This document shows positions 45,383-58,836 of a DNA stretch of 64,000 bases, piece after piece. The number at the start of each line of letters is the position of its first letter. Positions within the stretch are counted from its first letter, which is position 1. Under the pieces are notes generated by a model. That model was not told the origin of the DNA and made no database searches. It saw only the letters and a program-made list of their open reading frames with translations. Source of the DNA: Nageia nagi (lineage: Eukaryota > Pinophyta); contig JBITNC010000002.1 of the NCBI GenBank assembly GCA_050084985.1, positions 27,342,001 through 27,406,000 on the forward strand. The letters run 5' to 3'. Both the position numbers and the translations under genes were made by a program.

Positions 45383-48300
45383 ATATTATATCAAAAATAA
45401 CTTTTGGAGGTGGTTTGTAATCACTCTTAAAGCATTTTGGGTTATCTGTATACCACTTATGAGAGCTAGTCACCAAAAGATGGTAGTTTAAAACCACCTC
45501 CATAGGTCCCAAAAATTGCCTCCAAAAATACTTATAGAGGGGGTTTTAAACCATTTCAAAATATTAAAAAATTGCCTAAAAACACTTTCAATGTGGTTTA
45601 AATCAGCTTCAAAACTTTATTATTTTAGAAAAAATATAGAAAATCTTTAACAATCATAAGGTTATGCATAGGTTTCATAATGTTTATCAAGTGTTTCCTT
45701 TTGCTATCAAGTTATTCTCCTATCATGCAATTTTTGCAAGTCTTTCTCCATCTCTTCACTCTACAATTATACAATCTTCCTAAAAGTTAGTTAAATATAA
45801 TGACTCTATACTATTAAAAATAAGCTTTTCACATCAATTACATTCACTTGATATTATGATATCAACAATCAACAACATTGTCTATTTATACAAATATTTA
45901 ATAACAACACTCTTTGAAAACATGAAATAAAACCAAGTTTACATGAATTATATAATAAAATGGATTTTTGAAAGCCTTATAGATCATACTTTTCATTTCT
46001 ATCATTAAATAATTCTAATAATCAAATATGGGTATTACTTTTAAGTAGTTAAACATACAAAACATGGTCTAATTTTACCCAAAACATTCTTGGTATGGTT
46101 ATCCATAGATAGTGCTAAATTTACATGAACCTATAAAAAAATTACCACATAGAATTTGGGCCTATCTAGTCAATGCAAACATATAAACAAGATAATACAA
46201 TGGTTCCAAATAAAATAACTGCACAAAATGATAAAGAAAAGAGCAAAGGATAGTTAAGAGTTTCTCTACTTTATTCATACAAAAGTATTGAATTACTTGT
46301 AAGCCCTTCTCTAAGATATATTATTTATCGAGTGTTTTCTATTTCCTTTAAGTATTTTTCCTTTCATGTTATTCTTACACCTCCTTTTCTAGACCTTCAC
46401 TCTATGATTGTATAAGATTCTTGAAGAATAGTTCAATGTGATGATTATGTAGTATTAAAAATAAATCTTTCACAAATACTACTTCAATATACATATGCAG
46501 TTACATTCACTTGACAATATGATGTCAATAATCAACAACATTGTCTATTTGTGTAAATATTTAATAACAACACTTTTTAAAAATATGAAATTAAACATAG
46601 TTTCATTTGTACCTAAAATCGTGCACCATATCATTCTGTAAGACTCTTTAGATCTTGCATTACTTTGCATCAACAATAATATCCATAGGATTATTCTCCA
46701 TGTTTGAAATGATGAAATTTATTTGTATCCCTCACAACAATGTCCCTTGCAACAACAACCTAGAAACATGTCATTATTTTTTATAATAAACCCATTTAAT
46801 ATGTTATATGCATAACAAGCAAACCAAATTTACATGAATTATATAAAAAATAGAACCTTATAGACCAAAATTTTTACTTCTATTACTTAATAATTCCAAT
46901 AATCAAATTTGCACAATAATATTTAGTATTTAAATATACAAAACATGGTCTAATTCCACCCCCAAAACATTATTGGCATGGTTATCCATGGGCATTGTAA
47001 AATTTGCATCAACCTATAAAGAAATTACTACATAGAATGTGGGCCTAGATGGTTGATGCAAACATTGGCACAAGATAATACAATGATCCAAAAAAATGGT
47101 AAAGAAAATAGAAAATTAGAATTAGAATTTGATTTACAAATATTTATTTAAAAACCATTTTCAACTACTTTTTGATGTATGTCCATACCTTATTATAGAG
47201 ATCCCATGGTGGGACATGTTAGAAGAATGTTGGAAAAGGTTGTAGACTTTGCTTAATTACACCCAAAAACTTCTTGGTATTTTTAGTAGTTAAATTTACA
47301 AAACATGGTCTAATTCCACCTAAAAAATTATTGGTATTTTTATCCATGGATATTGCAAAAATATGCATTAACCTATAAATAAATTACTACATAGAATTTG
47401 GGCTCATATGGTCAATGTAAACATAGGCACAAGATAATAGGATGAATCCAAATAAAATGATTGTAAAAAATAATAAAGAAAAGAGAAATGTAGAATTAAA
47501 AGTTGGTTTTCTATCTTCATGCCAAAGTAATGGGTTGTCACTATAAATTCCCTTATTCCTACCATCTTGTCTAGTTTACAAATACCAAGCAAGCACATCC
47601 ACTCACTTGTTTTAGGTTTTAAAAGTATCCTAACAATGAAATTCAAAGTTGATCAAGATATCCTATATGGATGAGGAGGTTAATGCATGTGCAATGATTC
47701 ATCCTAGAAATAATGTAATAAGATTTAATAATATTATTAAAGTATTTACAACCCTTACCCACTAGACATGTATGATCGTACAAGTCAAATGCATACAAAG
47801 GTCACATGTGTTACTAGGAATGGTTCATAAGCACTTTATTAGACCAAATATCTCTAGTGCATCCTTATTGTAATATTGATTCACATATATTCTCTAATCA
47901 TATAATCAATCATATTTTCTATTTATACAAATATTTAATAATAATACTTTTTGAAAAAATGTAATGAAATATAGTTTCCTTTGTACTTGAAAGCAAGTAC
48001 CATGTCATTATGCAAGACTTAGTAGATCTTACATTACTTTGCATCAGTAATAATCTCCATAAGAACATTCTCCATGTTTGAAATAATGACATTGATTCTC
48101 ATCCCTCATAGCAATGTCTCTTGCAATTACCTAAAAACTTATTATTTATACTCTTTTATGTTATGTGCCTAGCAAGCAAACTAAATTTACATGAATTATA
48201 TAAAAATTAAATCCTTATAGATAAGAATTTTCACTTATATCATTAAATAATCCAATAATCAAATTTGTACAATAATATTTAGTAGTTAAATATAAAAACC

Positions 48301-49302
48301 ATGATCTAATTCTAGCCAAAATTCTTGGTATTTTTATCCATAAACAATGCAACATTTGTATCAATCGATAAAGAAACTACTACGTAGAGTTTGGGCTTAG
48401 ATAATCAATGGAACATAGGCATAATATGATATGATGAATCCAAATAAAATGAATACACAAAATGATAAAGGAAAGAGCAAAGTAGAATTAAAAATTCTTC
48501 TTCTCCCTTCATACCAAAGTATTGGGTTACTTGTAAGCCCTTCTCTAACATTGATTGTTCTTGATTATTTTCTATTTCCTTCACATAATTTTTTCATCTT
48601 TTCTATTATTACACAAAATTATCATCTATGAAAAGATATGAGGGTGACCTTATTAAGTCTCCCTTTAAAACTACCATTTATTTCTCATATTACAATGGTT
48701 ATGCACCACTGTAAAAAAATATCATAACTTAGTCATCATCAAAGCTTAATTCTCTTATACTATTATGTTGTTAGGGTTGGTTCCTAAGAACTTCATATCA
48801 AATATTTAAGGGCATATTTATGTATTCTTCCATATTTTGCATACATGGCTATTAGAGCACTATTTTCAACTACTCTTTAATGGATATCCATACTTTCTTC
48901 TAGAGCTTCCATGGTAACACATGCTATAAGAATACAACAAAGGTTGAAAAGTTTGGTTTTACACACATTTTCTTAAAATTCTCTAGCGCTATTTTATAAA
49001 ACCTATCATTGTGCATATCATGTGATCATTGTAGTCCATGACACTATGAGGGAAAATAAAACTCAAGTTTTATAAGGGTCTACTTCATTTTTTGTATTCC
49101 CACTTAAGTTCCCTACATGATTTTTATTATTTTTAATTAAATTTTAGGGACAATTTTAAACCTCCTCTTATTATATTATTGGTGCTGGTTTAAAATTGCC
49201 CCATAAAAATTGCCATTAAAGTTAAAAATTGAGGAAGTTTAAAATCACCCCAACAAAACTGCCTCAAATCACTTGCCTCCAAATATCATTTTTGGTCTAG
49301 TG
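45383..49302. mobile_element. Candidate non-autonomous CACTA-type DNA transposon
   Basis: The right end is TTTTTGGTCTAGTG (TAGTG 49298-49302), the usual CACTA terminus. Reversed it reads CACTAGACCAAAAATGATAT then TTGGAGGC. The left end at about 45383 reads ATATCAAAAATAACTTTTGGAGG, the same terminal repeat with the CACTA bases worn away. Both ends carry arrays of GGTTTAAA/AAACCACC-type subterminal motifs (45408-45620; 49145-49250), as CACTA elements do. A second TAGTG end at 49593-49597 with its own subterminal motifs suggests a partial duplicate. No transposase was found. Confidence 0.5.
45660..48600. repeat. Large imperfect tandem repeats, unit ~0.65 kb
   Basis: Blocks such as CAACATTGTCTATTT then CAAATATTTAATAACAACAC occur near 45871, 46540 and 47912. 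TACATAGAATTTGGGC and its surroundings recur near 46150, 47028, 47391 and 48382. Three long copies and one partial copy, with internal deletions, fill the middle of the candidate CACTA element. Confidence 0.75.
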
Positions 49303-49600
49303 AGAATACTCCATAACCTACCACATGCTAAGGTGTACCAAACTATAATAAATAAAGGATTATGGGTGGGTTAAAACTACTTGCATAATCCATTTGTTTC
49401 TTCTTACCTATACCTTTATGTTTATTTTTATCTTTTTTATGGTGATTTTTAAGGGGCTATTTTAAGCCATCTCTTAGTGAATTTATGGGAATGGTTTAAA
49501 ATTGCCCCATAAAAATTACCACTAAAATTACAAATGCAGTTGGTTCAAAACCACCACCTTAAAGTGTTCACTTCTAAAGCCCATTTTTAGTCTAGTGATC
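49303..49600. repeat. Duplicated CACTA-like end
   Basis: GGTTTAAAATTGCCCCATAA occurs at about 49182 and again at about 49494. The second copy ends in TTTTAGTCTAGTG at 49597. Confidence 0.55.
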
Positions 49601-49934
49601 TCTTAACGCTTTTAAAGGAGACCTCAAAATAACACTCATGCTAGCTCTATTATTACACTGATAATCATCAAAATAAAGCTCTCAAAGATCATATTATGTT
49701 AAGGTTATTCAAGAAATCACAATAATAAGAAAATTATTACTTTTAGTGATATAGTATATGCCCATTCTAGCATCAAATATGGACTTATGATCACTAATAA
49801 AGAGAGCATCCTTAGTGGTTAGATCTTATATGATGTTATCAATAATATTATCACTATTATATTCATATATGTTAAGGTTGATCTCGTTAACTATGATGAT
49901 AAGATAGAGATGAATTTTTTCATTGTAAATGTTG

Positions 49935-50167
49935 AATTTATTTTACCTTATCAAAATCATTATATGAGAATAATACATGGCTAAGTATCCACCCAATTTA
50001 CCTATAAATTTTCTTGATAAACATAGGCCAAACAAAGGGGGTAGATCTATAATAATTATTTCCTAAGGTATTAATACCTTAAGAAGTTTATTAAGGTTAT
50101 TAGAAATATATTTGATGGCTCCAATTATTTTGACATGAGTACCATCTAGTTGAATAACTCTAGATTA
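49935..50167 (-). pseudogene. Second gypsy protease-region fragment
   Basis: On the minus strand VIQLDGTHVKIIGAIK, then QEIIIIDLPPLFGLCLSRKF and IGKLGGYLAMYYSHI. This parallels the 10608-10862 segment of the gypsy element (VIQLDSSSVDIICSVKG, DLPPLFGICLSKEF, KLGGYIALDYTHI), so it belongs to a related family. The catalytic Asp region upstream and the RT downstream are missing. It abuts the CACTA-like end, which may have cut it. Confidence 0.75.
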
Positions 50168-53100
50168 AACTCTCTCTATATATTTATACTTGTTGATACT
50201 AGATTCAACACCAAAGAGATGATGAGGATTGTAAACATGGATATCAATACAAGATAATAATATTGAATGAAATAATAAGGTGGTACCTATGCATCCAAAA
50301 GTTTGATCTTCAGAGAAGGTCAGTTCCTAAGATTATAAGGGGAGTTCAAAAGTAAGAAAAGGCATCAAAAAATTTTGTTGTTGGATAGAAAAGGAAATCA
50401 TTGAGTCTAATAAAATAAGTGAAATAATCATAGCCATAATAAATTACAAGGAATAGATGATCCATTCAACCTTGTATTTAAGGATGCATTATTACCATTT
50501 AACATCATAGATTAAGTACAACATACAAATAAGAAAAACTTAAAAACCTTCCTAACAACCATTGTAACAAATCAATTCCTAAAAAATATAGAATATAATA
50601 GAATTTGAAACTGTAAAATTAGTTGGCTTCCAAGCAACAATACATAGATTCAACCTTGCTACTTAAAATGAATTCAATAAGAAAAATTTGATGGGAATAA
50701 ATAGTTTGATCTCCATTACTAAAAATAATATACAAATTGTTTGCATAAAGGGTTAACATGTATAATAACTCAACCTTGAACAATTATTTTGATCAATATT
50801 TATAATATTTACATGTGGTTGAACAATAAATGAATGAAACCTACTCTATTTTCCTACTTTTATATTTTACATAATTTTATTGTCTTAATCTTTGTAAGAT
50901 CTAAGTTACTAGACTTTAAATAGACAAACAAACAAGATTAAAAATGCAAAATGATGATTTTACATGTTTGTGTATTATCATGCACCATCCTTGGGATGTT
51001 CCTTAATCTCATATTTGTACTAGTTGTACATTTGGGGGAGCCATGTCTAGTTTATGAGGAGAAACATACCTTATCATAGAAGCTATATTAAATATCGTAC
51101 ATATGAATAAATGCTCTCAACTTACATGAACTAGTGATCTAATACATTGAATGCATATTGCAAACATCACCAGAATCATATTGATTACTCTAAGGTTATA
51201 TCTTCATAAGGAAAGGTTGAAAGTTAGGGACTATCAAAATCCCAAAATATTTTATTGTTACCAAGGCCCTAGAGCCTCTTCCATGAAGTGTCACCTATCT
51301 GAAATTGAAGTTATGAACTCTTAGTCTTCCTTAATGCCATAAAAATTTAGTATAATATTTTTGGGGCTATGAATATGATGTGCATAAAAATAAATTTTAA
51401 TTTCCCAAATACTCCTTTTGACTAGATCACTCCAATATACCAAAGCTTCTTCACTTGGGGAGTTTATTAATGTTGTAGTTGATTTAACATTCGAGAAATG
51501 AAGAATACAATATTTATTCTTAAATAATGATTACAAAATTTTGCATCAAAGGATAAAGTATGCAAAATATTAAAATACATTATTCAATGCTAATATTTAT
51601 TAACATTTTTATTACTTTCAAGGGTTTTATACCAGTAGGAAGGAGAACCCAAGTGCTATATCCATTGGGCATAGGTTTATTTATGATAATAACTAGATGG
51701 TACTTTCTTTTATTGGTGGAGCAAAAAAATTTCATAGGCCATCCTTACACATTCTATTGATATTTTGAACACTTTCTTATTTAGTTGCAATTACCTATTG
51801 ATTAAATAGACCTTTAGGAGTCATGAGATAGTCACAAAAGTGATGAGGTAAACTACAAATGGTATAAAATATAGGAGGGGAAGGAAAAAAACATATATAC
51901 TAGAGGAGTTGGAGAATGAAGTATTAAAAAAAAAGGAAAATGGTAACATATGTTAATGATATACACATTTTACAAAGAAATGGGGAAAATGGAAGAGGAG
52001 TGGATGGGAAGGTTCTGTACAATGAGAATGGTAAATGGAATGAATATTCACATGATGATAGAAATAAAAAAGTGAAAAATGTGCATGCCCTATTTACACT
52101 ATATATAGTTCTCTAACCACTCCTATCAATTCTCATACTTCACTTTAGTTAAGAGAACATAAATTATGAAAGGGAACATGACACATTTATGGTTGAGTGC
52201 ACCCTCACTTTGTAGTTGATTACCATGATATATCAACCATAAATAATGATCAAGATAAACCTTTATTGGTGATAATCTCATGAAAGTACAAGATTAGGAT
52301 TTGGAATTACCAACTTCTAGGTTATTTGTACAGTAAGCAACTTGTAACTTATGTATACAATTCCTCATAGTATAGCCACACACAGCTCAAAAATGATAAG
52401 AAATGATTATTTCCTCTTTAATTCAAATCCAAATTTTTATGTATACTCTGATAAAATATTACCAAAATATGTAAAAATATGTACAAAGATAAATAATTTA
52501 CAAATATACATACATCTTCAAAATGAAAACTCCCAATGAGGAATCAAATAGTTAAGCTTATGATTGTAAGCAACCCGCTTGATGTACTAAGTATAGACAC
52601 TACAATTTTATATATGAATTTGAAAATGCTATTTTCATATATTTTGATTAGCATTAAGGAACCTACCTAATGTACCAAGTACAAACCTCTAATCCTTCTA
52701 CCAAAGATATCAACATAAGGATCATGGAGGAAATCTACTCAACTTACCTAAGGACAACTTGGATTGAATTGGAAAAATTGCTTTCACCAAAGCTCTTACA
52801 TTATTTTTAGGTTTACATGAAGCTAGAGAATGGTGTTATTATAATCCCTAATTAAATCAAAATACCCATATCACATGGTATTCATTTTTATCTTAACTAA
52901 ATAAGGATTTTCTCATACTAAGTTTGTATCGATATAGACCACCATATCCCCAAAGACCAATGTATATGCAAACCATGCATCATGAAACCCAAATATTAAG
53001 GAGTATTTCATATTCATTTACCTCACCTATTATGAAATTTGAAGTTGATTCCATTTCTTATTCAAATGACTCCTACACTTTTAAATCATTGATGAATTAA

Positions 53101-55461
53101 GAAGATCGAAAAATGTTTTACACTCAATATCAAAGAAGTCACCCACCTCAAACAAAAAGTGATCATTGATAGATCTTGCAACACAATGAGTTCTAGAATT
53201 ATCATATATCATCTTAAACTATAAGAAACTATGAATCAAAAGAAATGCATGATCCCTAAAGTATTTAAAAGGACTACTCATCGACTCACTAGTACTAAAC
53301 CAACTAGGGATACTTCCTTAAGATACAACATCATGGACTTTATTTCAATCTCAAATGTTAATCAAGCCCCTTGAACTCATGTATACCTATTGTATTTGAC
53401 ACCTTTTATATGCTTCTCTGATGTCTTACACATTGGAACCACTCCAAGGTCTCCCTTATTCTTCTTATATGTATTCTTTTACAGTCCCATTTATTATCCC
53501 ATTTATTATTTTTAGTCACCCATGAACATTAACATCAAATTTCAATTTCAAGTTCAATTTTGTCATATGAATTTAAGTCCTAGTAGACTTTTTACTTTAT
53601 CATCGTTGAAGGTTCATCTTATCTGTCATTAATTAATGCTAGTCATCATCAAGTACACCTTAATGATATTCAATATCATCATATACTCCATCCTCTATTT
53701 ATGCATTTCATTATTTTTCCATCATCATCTCCAAAGGTTATTAATGCCATCATTTGTTAATGTGTAATATAACTTGTCAACTTTCCTTTACATAGATGCT
53801 TGAATCTTACAACTAAGCATAAATAGAACAAAGTTTAGAGAATAAATTAAACTTATTTATATATATTGTAAGATTGGTTATATTTGGAAATGTTCCAATA
53901 TCATACATCTTAGGTTAGAGAGAGGGAATTAAGTTTTCACCAATTCATCTCCTTAAGTAATATTTCATTGATCTTATACAACTTATTTTCACTTAGATTA
54001 CATTACCCTCATTCTTCCATTTATTAAGGTACTCCTTGTAGCATTTTCTTGATGTATTATGCATCATCCCCTTATCAATATTTTTTCCCAAGAACCTATT
54101 ATGCTTGTTTCTAGTGATTAACAATCTCCTTCTAGTCCATGTTGAACCTGATATAATATAAATTTATAATCTATATTAAAATTGATTTAAAAAATACCAA
54201 TTTTTATAAAACTCTACTTCATAGATATTATGAAAAATGTCCTTAATATCCTAAATAAATTGTAGATAAAATCAATGCAAATGCAATATTATAATCCACA
54301 AAAACTATTCTATCTACAAATAAAAAATAAATAAACTATTATGAGCAATGGATCTCACATAGTCAAATTTATGAAACAACAAATACTAATCCTAGAAATT
54401 AATGATATTTCAATCAGAATACTTGTGTACCTATATCTAAAGTTACTAACACAAATGTAGCTATAAATTATCTTTTAGATTAATTGTGCTAAATTAAGGT
54501 TTTGATAGAAATACTAAATCATTTAGAGAATTAGGTAGTTCATGTGATGTTCTCTAAAGCATGATAGAAAAGTTTTCTTGATTATTAATTGCATACTACA
54601 TGTTTATCAACATAATTTGTTGGGTGTGTATAATTATTTATTTTAAAATCATAAAATTTTAAAAAAAAATCTTAAAAGAATATTAAAAGAATTAATAACA
54701 ATCACTATTCTTGAACAGAAGAATAAATGATACTAAAAATGCTTCTTTTTTCTATTCTTAAAAAATGAAATAATACACTATCATCTCAAAAGCAAAATCA
54801 CAATTTAACTCTTACATACACAAATCAATAAAATCATGACGAAAAATAATTTAATAAAAATAAACAAAATTCTTAACCTTAATTTACAAAATAAATAACT
54901 TTAATCTTCTCTTATTTTATTTATTTACAAATTAATTACTATTTAAAATTAATATTTTATTCTTGAAAAACTATAATAAATCTTAAGCTAAAATATAATC
55001 ATTGAACTGTCGAAGTAATCCAAAGCTTCCATCTACCCCATTCACAATTACTATGACTTGACATAACTTTCCCCACTACCTAACGAACAATAATATCAAC
55101 TTAATTTAGTTGTAAACCTCACCATAGAATTAACATTATGAAAAAATATGTACACAAGCCTTTTGCGTGGAGCAACAAAAGTTCTAGCTCTTGCATGTAT
55201 TCAAATAATATAGTTAACATAAGGTTGGAATCAATTTCTATGTGAAGTTACCTAATAACATAATAAGAAGTTGAAAATAAACACGAAAAACATAAGAGTA
55301 GCGTTGAAAACAAACAATATTATAAGAAGGAATTAGGGTTAAGGTAGTTTGAAGCCATAGAGTTGTCATTTAAATTAGGGTTAGTTAGATTACGGGAACT
55401 TAAGCCCATCCAGGGATTAAATTTAACATTTGCCTTTATCCATCTACAATTTTTTTTAATA
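50168..55461. other. Long unassigned AT-rich stretch
   Basis: More than 5 kb in which I see no protein similarity, LTR ends or tandem array. Only short random open frames occur (for example 51560-51760). Probably very old transposon sequence. Confidence 0.45.
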
Positions 55462-55785
55462 ATAGTTTCAATGTTCTAATGTCTATCAATATATATTAAA
55501 AAATATGTCCTTCTAAATATATTAATAATATAATAAAATTATCTATTGTATGGATTAAATATAAATATTTGTAATTCTACAAAAATATTTTCAAATAAAA
55601 ATATATATGAATATCAAATCATAGATTGATATTTTAAAAAAAATTAAGAATTTAAGAGTTTTTTACTATTACATATGTATTTTTGAGGGTAATAAAAAAT
55701 ATTTGCCCTTCTTATATGATAATTAGAAAAAATAAATTGTTGTAAAAATGTTTAAAAAGCTTAAAAAGTTTAATATGGATCTATT
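55462..55785 (+). repeat. Dispersed repeat, copy 2 (partner at 26085-26392)
   Basis: Colinear with 26085-26392: TTTCAATGTTCTAATG, AATATAATAAAATTATCT, ATTAAATATAAATATTT, TTATATGATAATTAG. Divergence is considerable. Confidence 0.75.
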
Positions 55786-56396
55786 GTTCGTATGGATGGA
55801 CACCAATCAGGAGGCAATGGACATCAACATTAGGGCACCTTTGTTGTTATTTTCCTATCAAATTGGAACTTGTGATCATGTGAAAATTGCATAGGTGCCC
55901 ATTTTCCTTCCACTTCTTTGTATGGGTTGCTATAACAATACAACTTACATTATGTTAGAGTCATCCATTTAGTAAGCTTGGACTATATCATTTTTATTTT
56001 CAAAAGTTGATATCATATTTGAAATAATGAAAGGAAAATAATTATATGTAAATAATGTTAATGATAAAAGAAAAAAGAATGTGATAAATAAAATAACATT
56101 TATTAAATTTGATATCTATATTATCTTCTTTGAAGTATATGGTATCAAATAATATATTTTAACATTTGTTGTAAGAAAAAAGGAAGAAGGGAGTCCATCC
56201 CTATTAAAATTTTGCATAAGGATTAGAATGAGGGTTAGAACATTTCAAAGCTAAGTGCATGTACTAGAGCTTAGGTTTTCTCTTGTTGTCAGTAGTCAAA
56301 CCACTAACTCTAGTGGAGTTATTGCAATATTTTCTTGTTATACTACCATGTATTTATTTTATGCTACCTAGGGTGGTGGTTCGCCCTTTATTTTAA
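55786..56396. other. Unassigned DNA upstream of the DUF4283 fragment
   Basis: No coding signal. Moderately AT-rich. Confidence 0.4.
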
Positions 56397-56880
56397 TGGT
56401 GGTCGCTCACACAAATAGCTTAGTTGCTAATGCTACTGAAGTTGTCAAATCCCAAAATGGTATCAGGGAAACATCCATGTAAGTTCATATTGTAGTGTTT
56501 CACAAGGTAATAGTTACGTACCTCAAGCTTTCATTCTTGTTGATGAATTTAAATCTACATGTCAATGGTTTTAATGTCAAACCCTTGTTGGGTATTTTTT
56601 GTATCATATCCCAAATGATGCATTGCTTCATGCATAGGTTCACCAAGTTTGAACTCCTTATGGTGTCAAGGTTGAGAATGTTTAAAATCTTACCAAGGGA
56701 TACTTTCTATTTTGATTCTTTGATCTTGCACATGCCCAAAAGGTGCTTATCAAAGAACCATGTATGGCTTGTAATTCCCTATTGATTATGCAAAGTTATA
56801 CTTGATGGAATTAAAGGATTCCATAACCAAGGGGTGGGTGCAAGAAGTTGAATGCCACTTTAGAGGAACTAAGTGGGACT
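56397..56880 (+). pseudogene. DUF4283-domain fragment, probably LINE ORF1
   Basis: From an ATG at 56397 (MVVAHTNSLVANATEVV) the reading moves by frameshifts into TLVGYFLYHIPNDALLHA (56580), TPYGVKVENV, NLTKGYFLF, FFDLAHAQKVL and EPCMACNSLLIMQ (to about 56800). This follows the DUF4283 pattern LVGkfl...G.flfrF...daekvl..gPW. DUF4283 is an RNA-binding-like domain common in ORF1 of plant L1-type LINEs and their zinc-knuckle relatives. Four or more in-frame stops occur, several of them TAG. The 96-codon open frame at 56495-56785 is in another frame and is incidental. No LINE reverse transcriptase follows. Confidence 0.62.
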
Positions 56881-58712
56881 TAGTTTTTTAAAATGCAGGC
56901 CCGAGATCTCAGGTATAGATCGAGATCCTGACTAGGTTCAGCATCCCAAACCTAACTAGGATCATGAGGTAGACTTATAAACCCTCATGGCTTCCTTCCT
57001 AGCCATTTCACCACACTTCTCACATAGCTCTCCCAAAATCATAGTGACTCCCAACCTTGTAGACCCGTGATCCCAATCCTAGAGGTGTTCATCTACCCTC
57101 TAGCTTCCCCCATTGTGATCGCCATTGTTCCCCCTTCAAGGTATGTTTTGGAATCTCTCATTTCATCATTTTTTTGAGTAAAAAATAGTTTTATAGGATA
57201 CTTTATGAATTTTATGTATGGAAATTTTATTTTTAAACTTGTAATTCATTTAGTTAACTAGGTATCTATTTTTCTATTAGTTTTGCGATGATATGATGTA
57301 GTTATGTTTAGTTTGTTACTAATTACTTAATATAAAGCCTTCTAAAATTTTAATGTAAACCTTTAATCATGATTGGAATTAGATTATATCCCTAGAAAAA
57401 CACCTCCTAATCCTTTAAATGCTCATTAGTTCTAAATTTTGGTACATATTTCAATAGATTGATAAAACTTTGGTAATATTTTTTATAGTCCTCCTCGTTA
57501 TTGAAAACTCATAATCTCCTCAAACTTCTCAACATAAAACTATTTTATAAAGAATCTCTTTTTAAAAACTAACAGAAATTCACCCCATTCCAAGTCTTTG
57601 GTTTGGATATTTTTAGTTGTTTTCAAGGTATTCCACCACTCAAGAGCCACCTCTTGAAGGTGAAGTGTCACCCAATTTGTTTAATTTCATCACACACATT
57701 TGGATATATGAAAATACAAATTCCATTGAATATATTAGTTTTTTTACTGTTTACATCAATAGAGGTTTCCATAATAGGAGAGACCTCTTCTTTGTAAAAG
57801 ACTTCCTTAGGTTTACATCATTGTATGCCATAAGAATCTCAAGCTCTAATCAATAATAAGAAGAGTAATTAATGAAATGTGATATCTTGGACTCATGAAA
57901 ACATATATAAATAATAAATGCTTAAGAATATATACTTGAAGGATAAACTACCTAGGAATGTGGGCACACCAAGTCAAAGAAACATCTAGATACCACAACT
58001 AGTAACCTTGTAAATTAGATGGGTATGGATTCAATGAGCATGAGTATATGATAAAAACTAAACCACTCCAAAATCAACCCATATGCAAATTGAACAAAAA
58101 AGATAGCTTGATACCTCCTTGACTCTAGGTAAATAATTTTTCCAAGAATCAACATTTCTTAATTTGTAAATGTAAATCATTCCCTCTCATAGAACTAATG
58201 GAGATATGAATCCATTGTAATAAAATTTCAAATTTTCTAAATTCAAAGCATCCTTAATTAAGGAGGTCATTCGCTTAAGGGTATTTTTTAATGATACATT
58301 CAGGGGAAGGCTAAACTAGCATGGCTTTGAGCTTTACATATTCTTATACATTGAGTTCTAACCATGAAAAAATTTTAATTTTTTCATAATTACTAAGGTG
58401 ATTCATTTATTTCTTGATGGTGATTTTATCTTTCAAAGTATCTTAAAATGTATGACATATCTAAAGAAGGATTTCCATACTACATTTGAATTTAGGAGTC
58501 TTGTTATGGAGATTTAATAAACATTAAATTTTAATGTATATCAAGTTATTATGAATGCATGTTATGTTCTTTAAATTATTAATATTAGCCTTTAAGTTTG
58601 ATATATATTGAACTTGAGTTGTATATAAAGTTAATACCTATATATAGATCTCTTTAAATTTAATGTAGTTATATTTTATTATTCTAAAATATGTTTTTTC
58701 ATGCATCAAGTG

Positions 58713-58715
<3 letters not shown>
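56881..58715. other. Unassigned DNA with a GC-richer Pro/Ser patch
   Basis: 56900-57140 is clearly GC-richer than its surroundings and may be a decayed continuation of the DUF4283 gene. 57603-57856 holds two overlapping short frames without recognisable motifs. The rest is AT-rich. Confidence 0.35.
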
Positions 58716-58809
<94 letters not shown>

Positions 58810-58828
58810 ATATATACTCACACACACA
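58716..58828. repeat. (TA)n microsatellite ending in (CA)n
   Basis: About 100 bases of TA with two slips, then CACACACA. Confidence 0.95.
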
Positions 58829-58836
58829 TAGAGTCC

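Noticed and set aside
47404-47646. 80-codon minus-strand frame
   Set aside because: It falls in the large tandem repeats of the CACTA-like element and is not conserved between repeat copies.
57603-57856. Two overlapping plus-strand frames of 64 and 79 codons
   Set aside because: No domain, no splice context, and both sit in AT-rich spacer.
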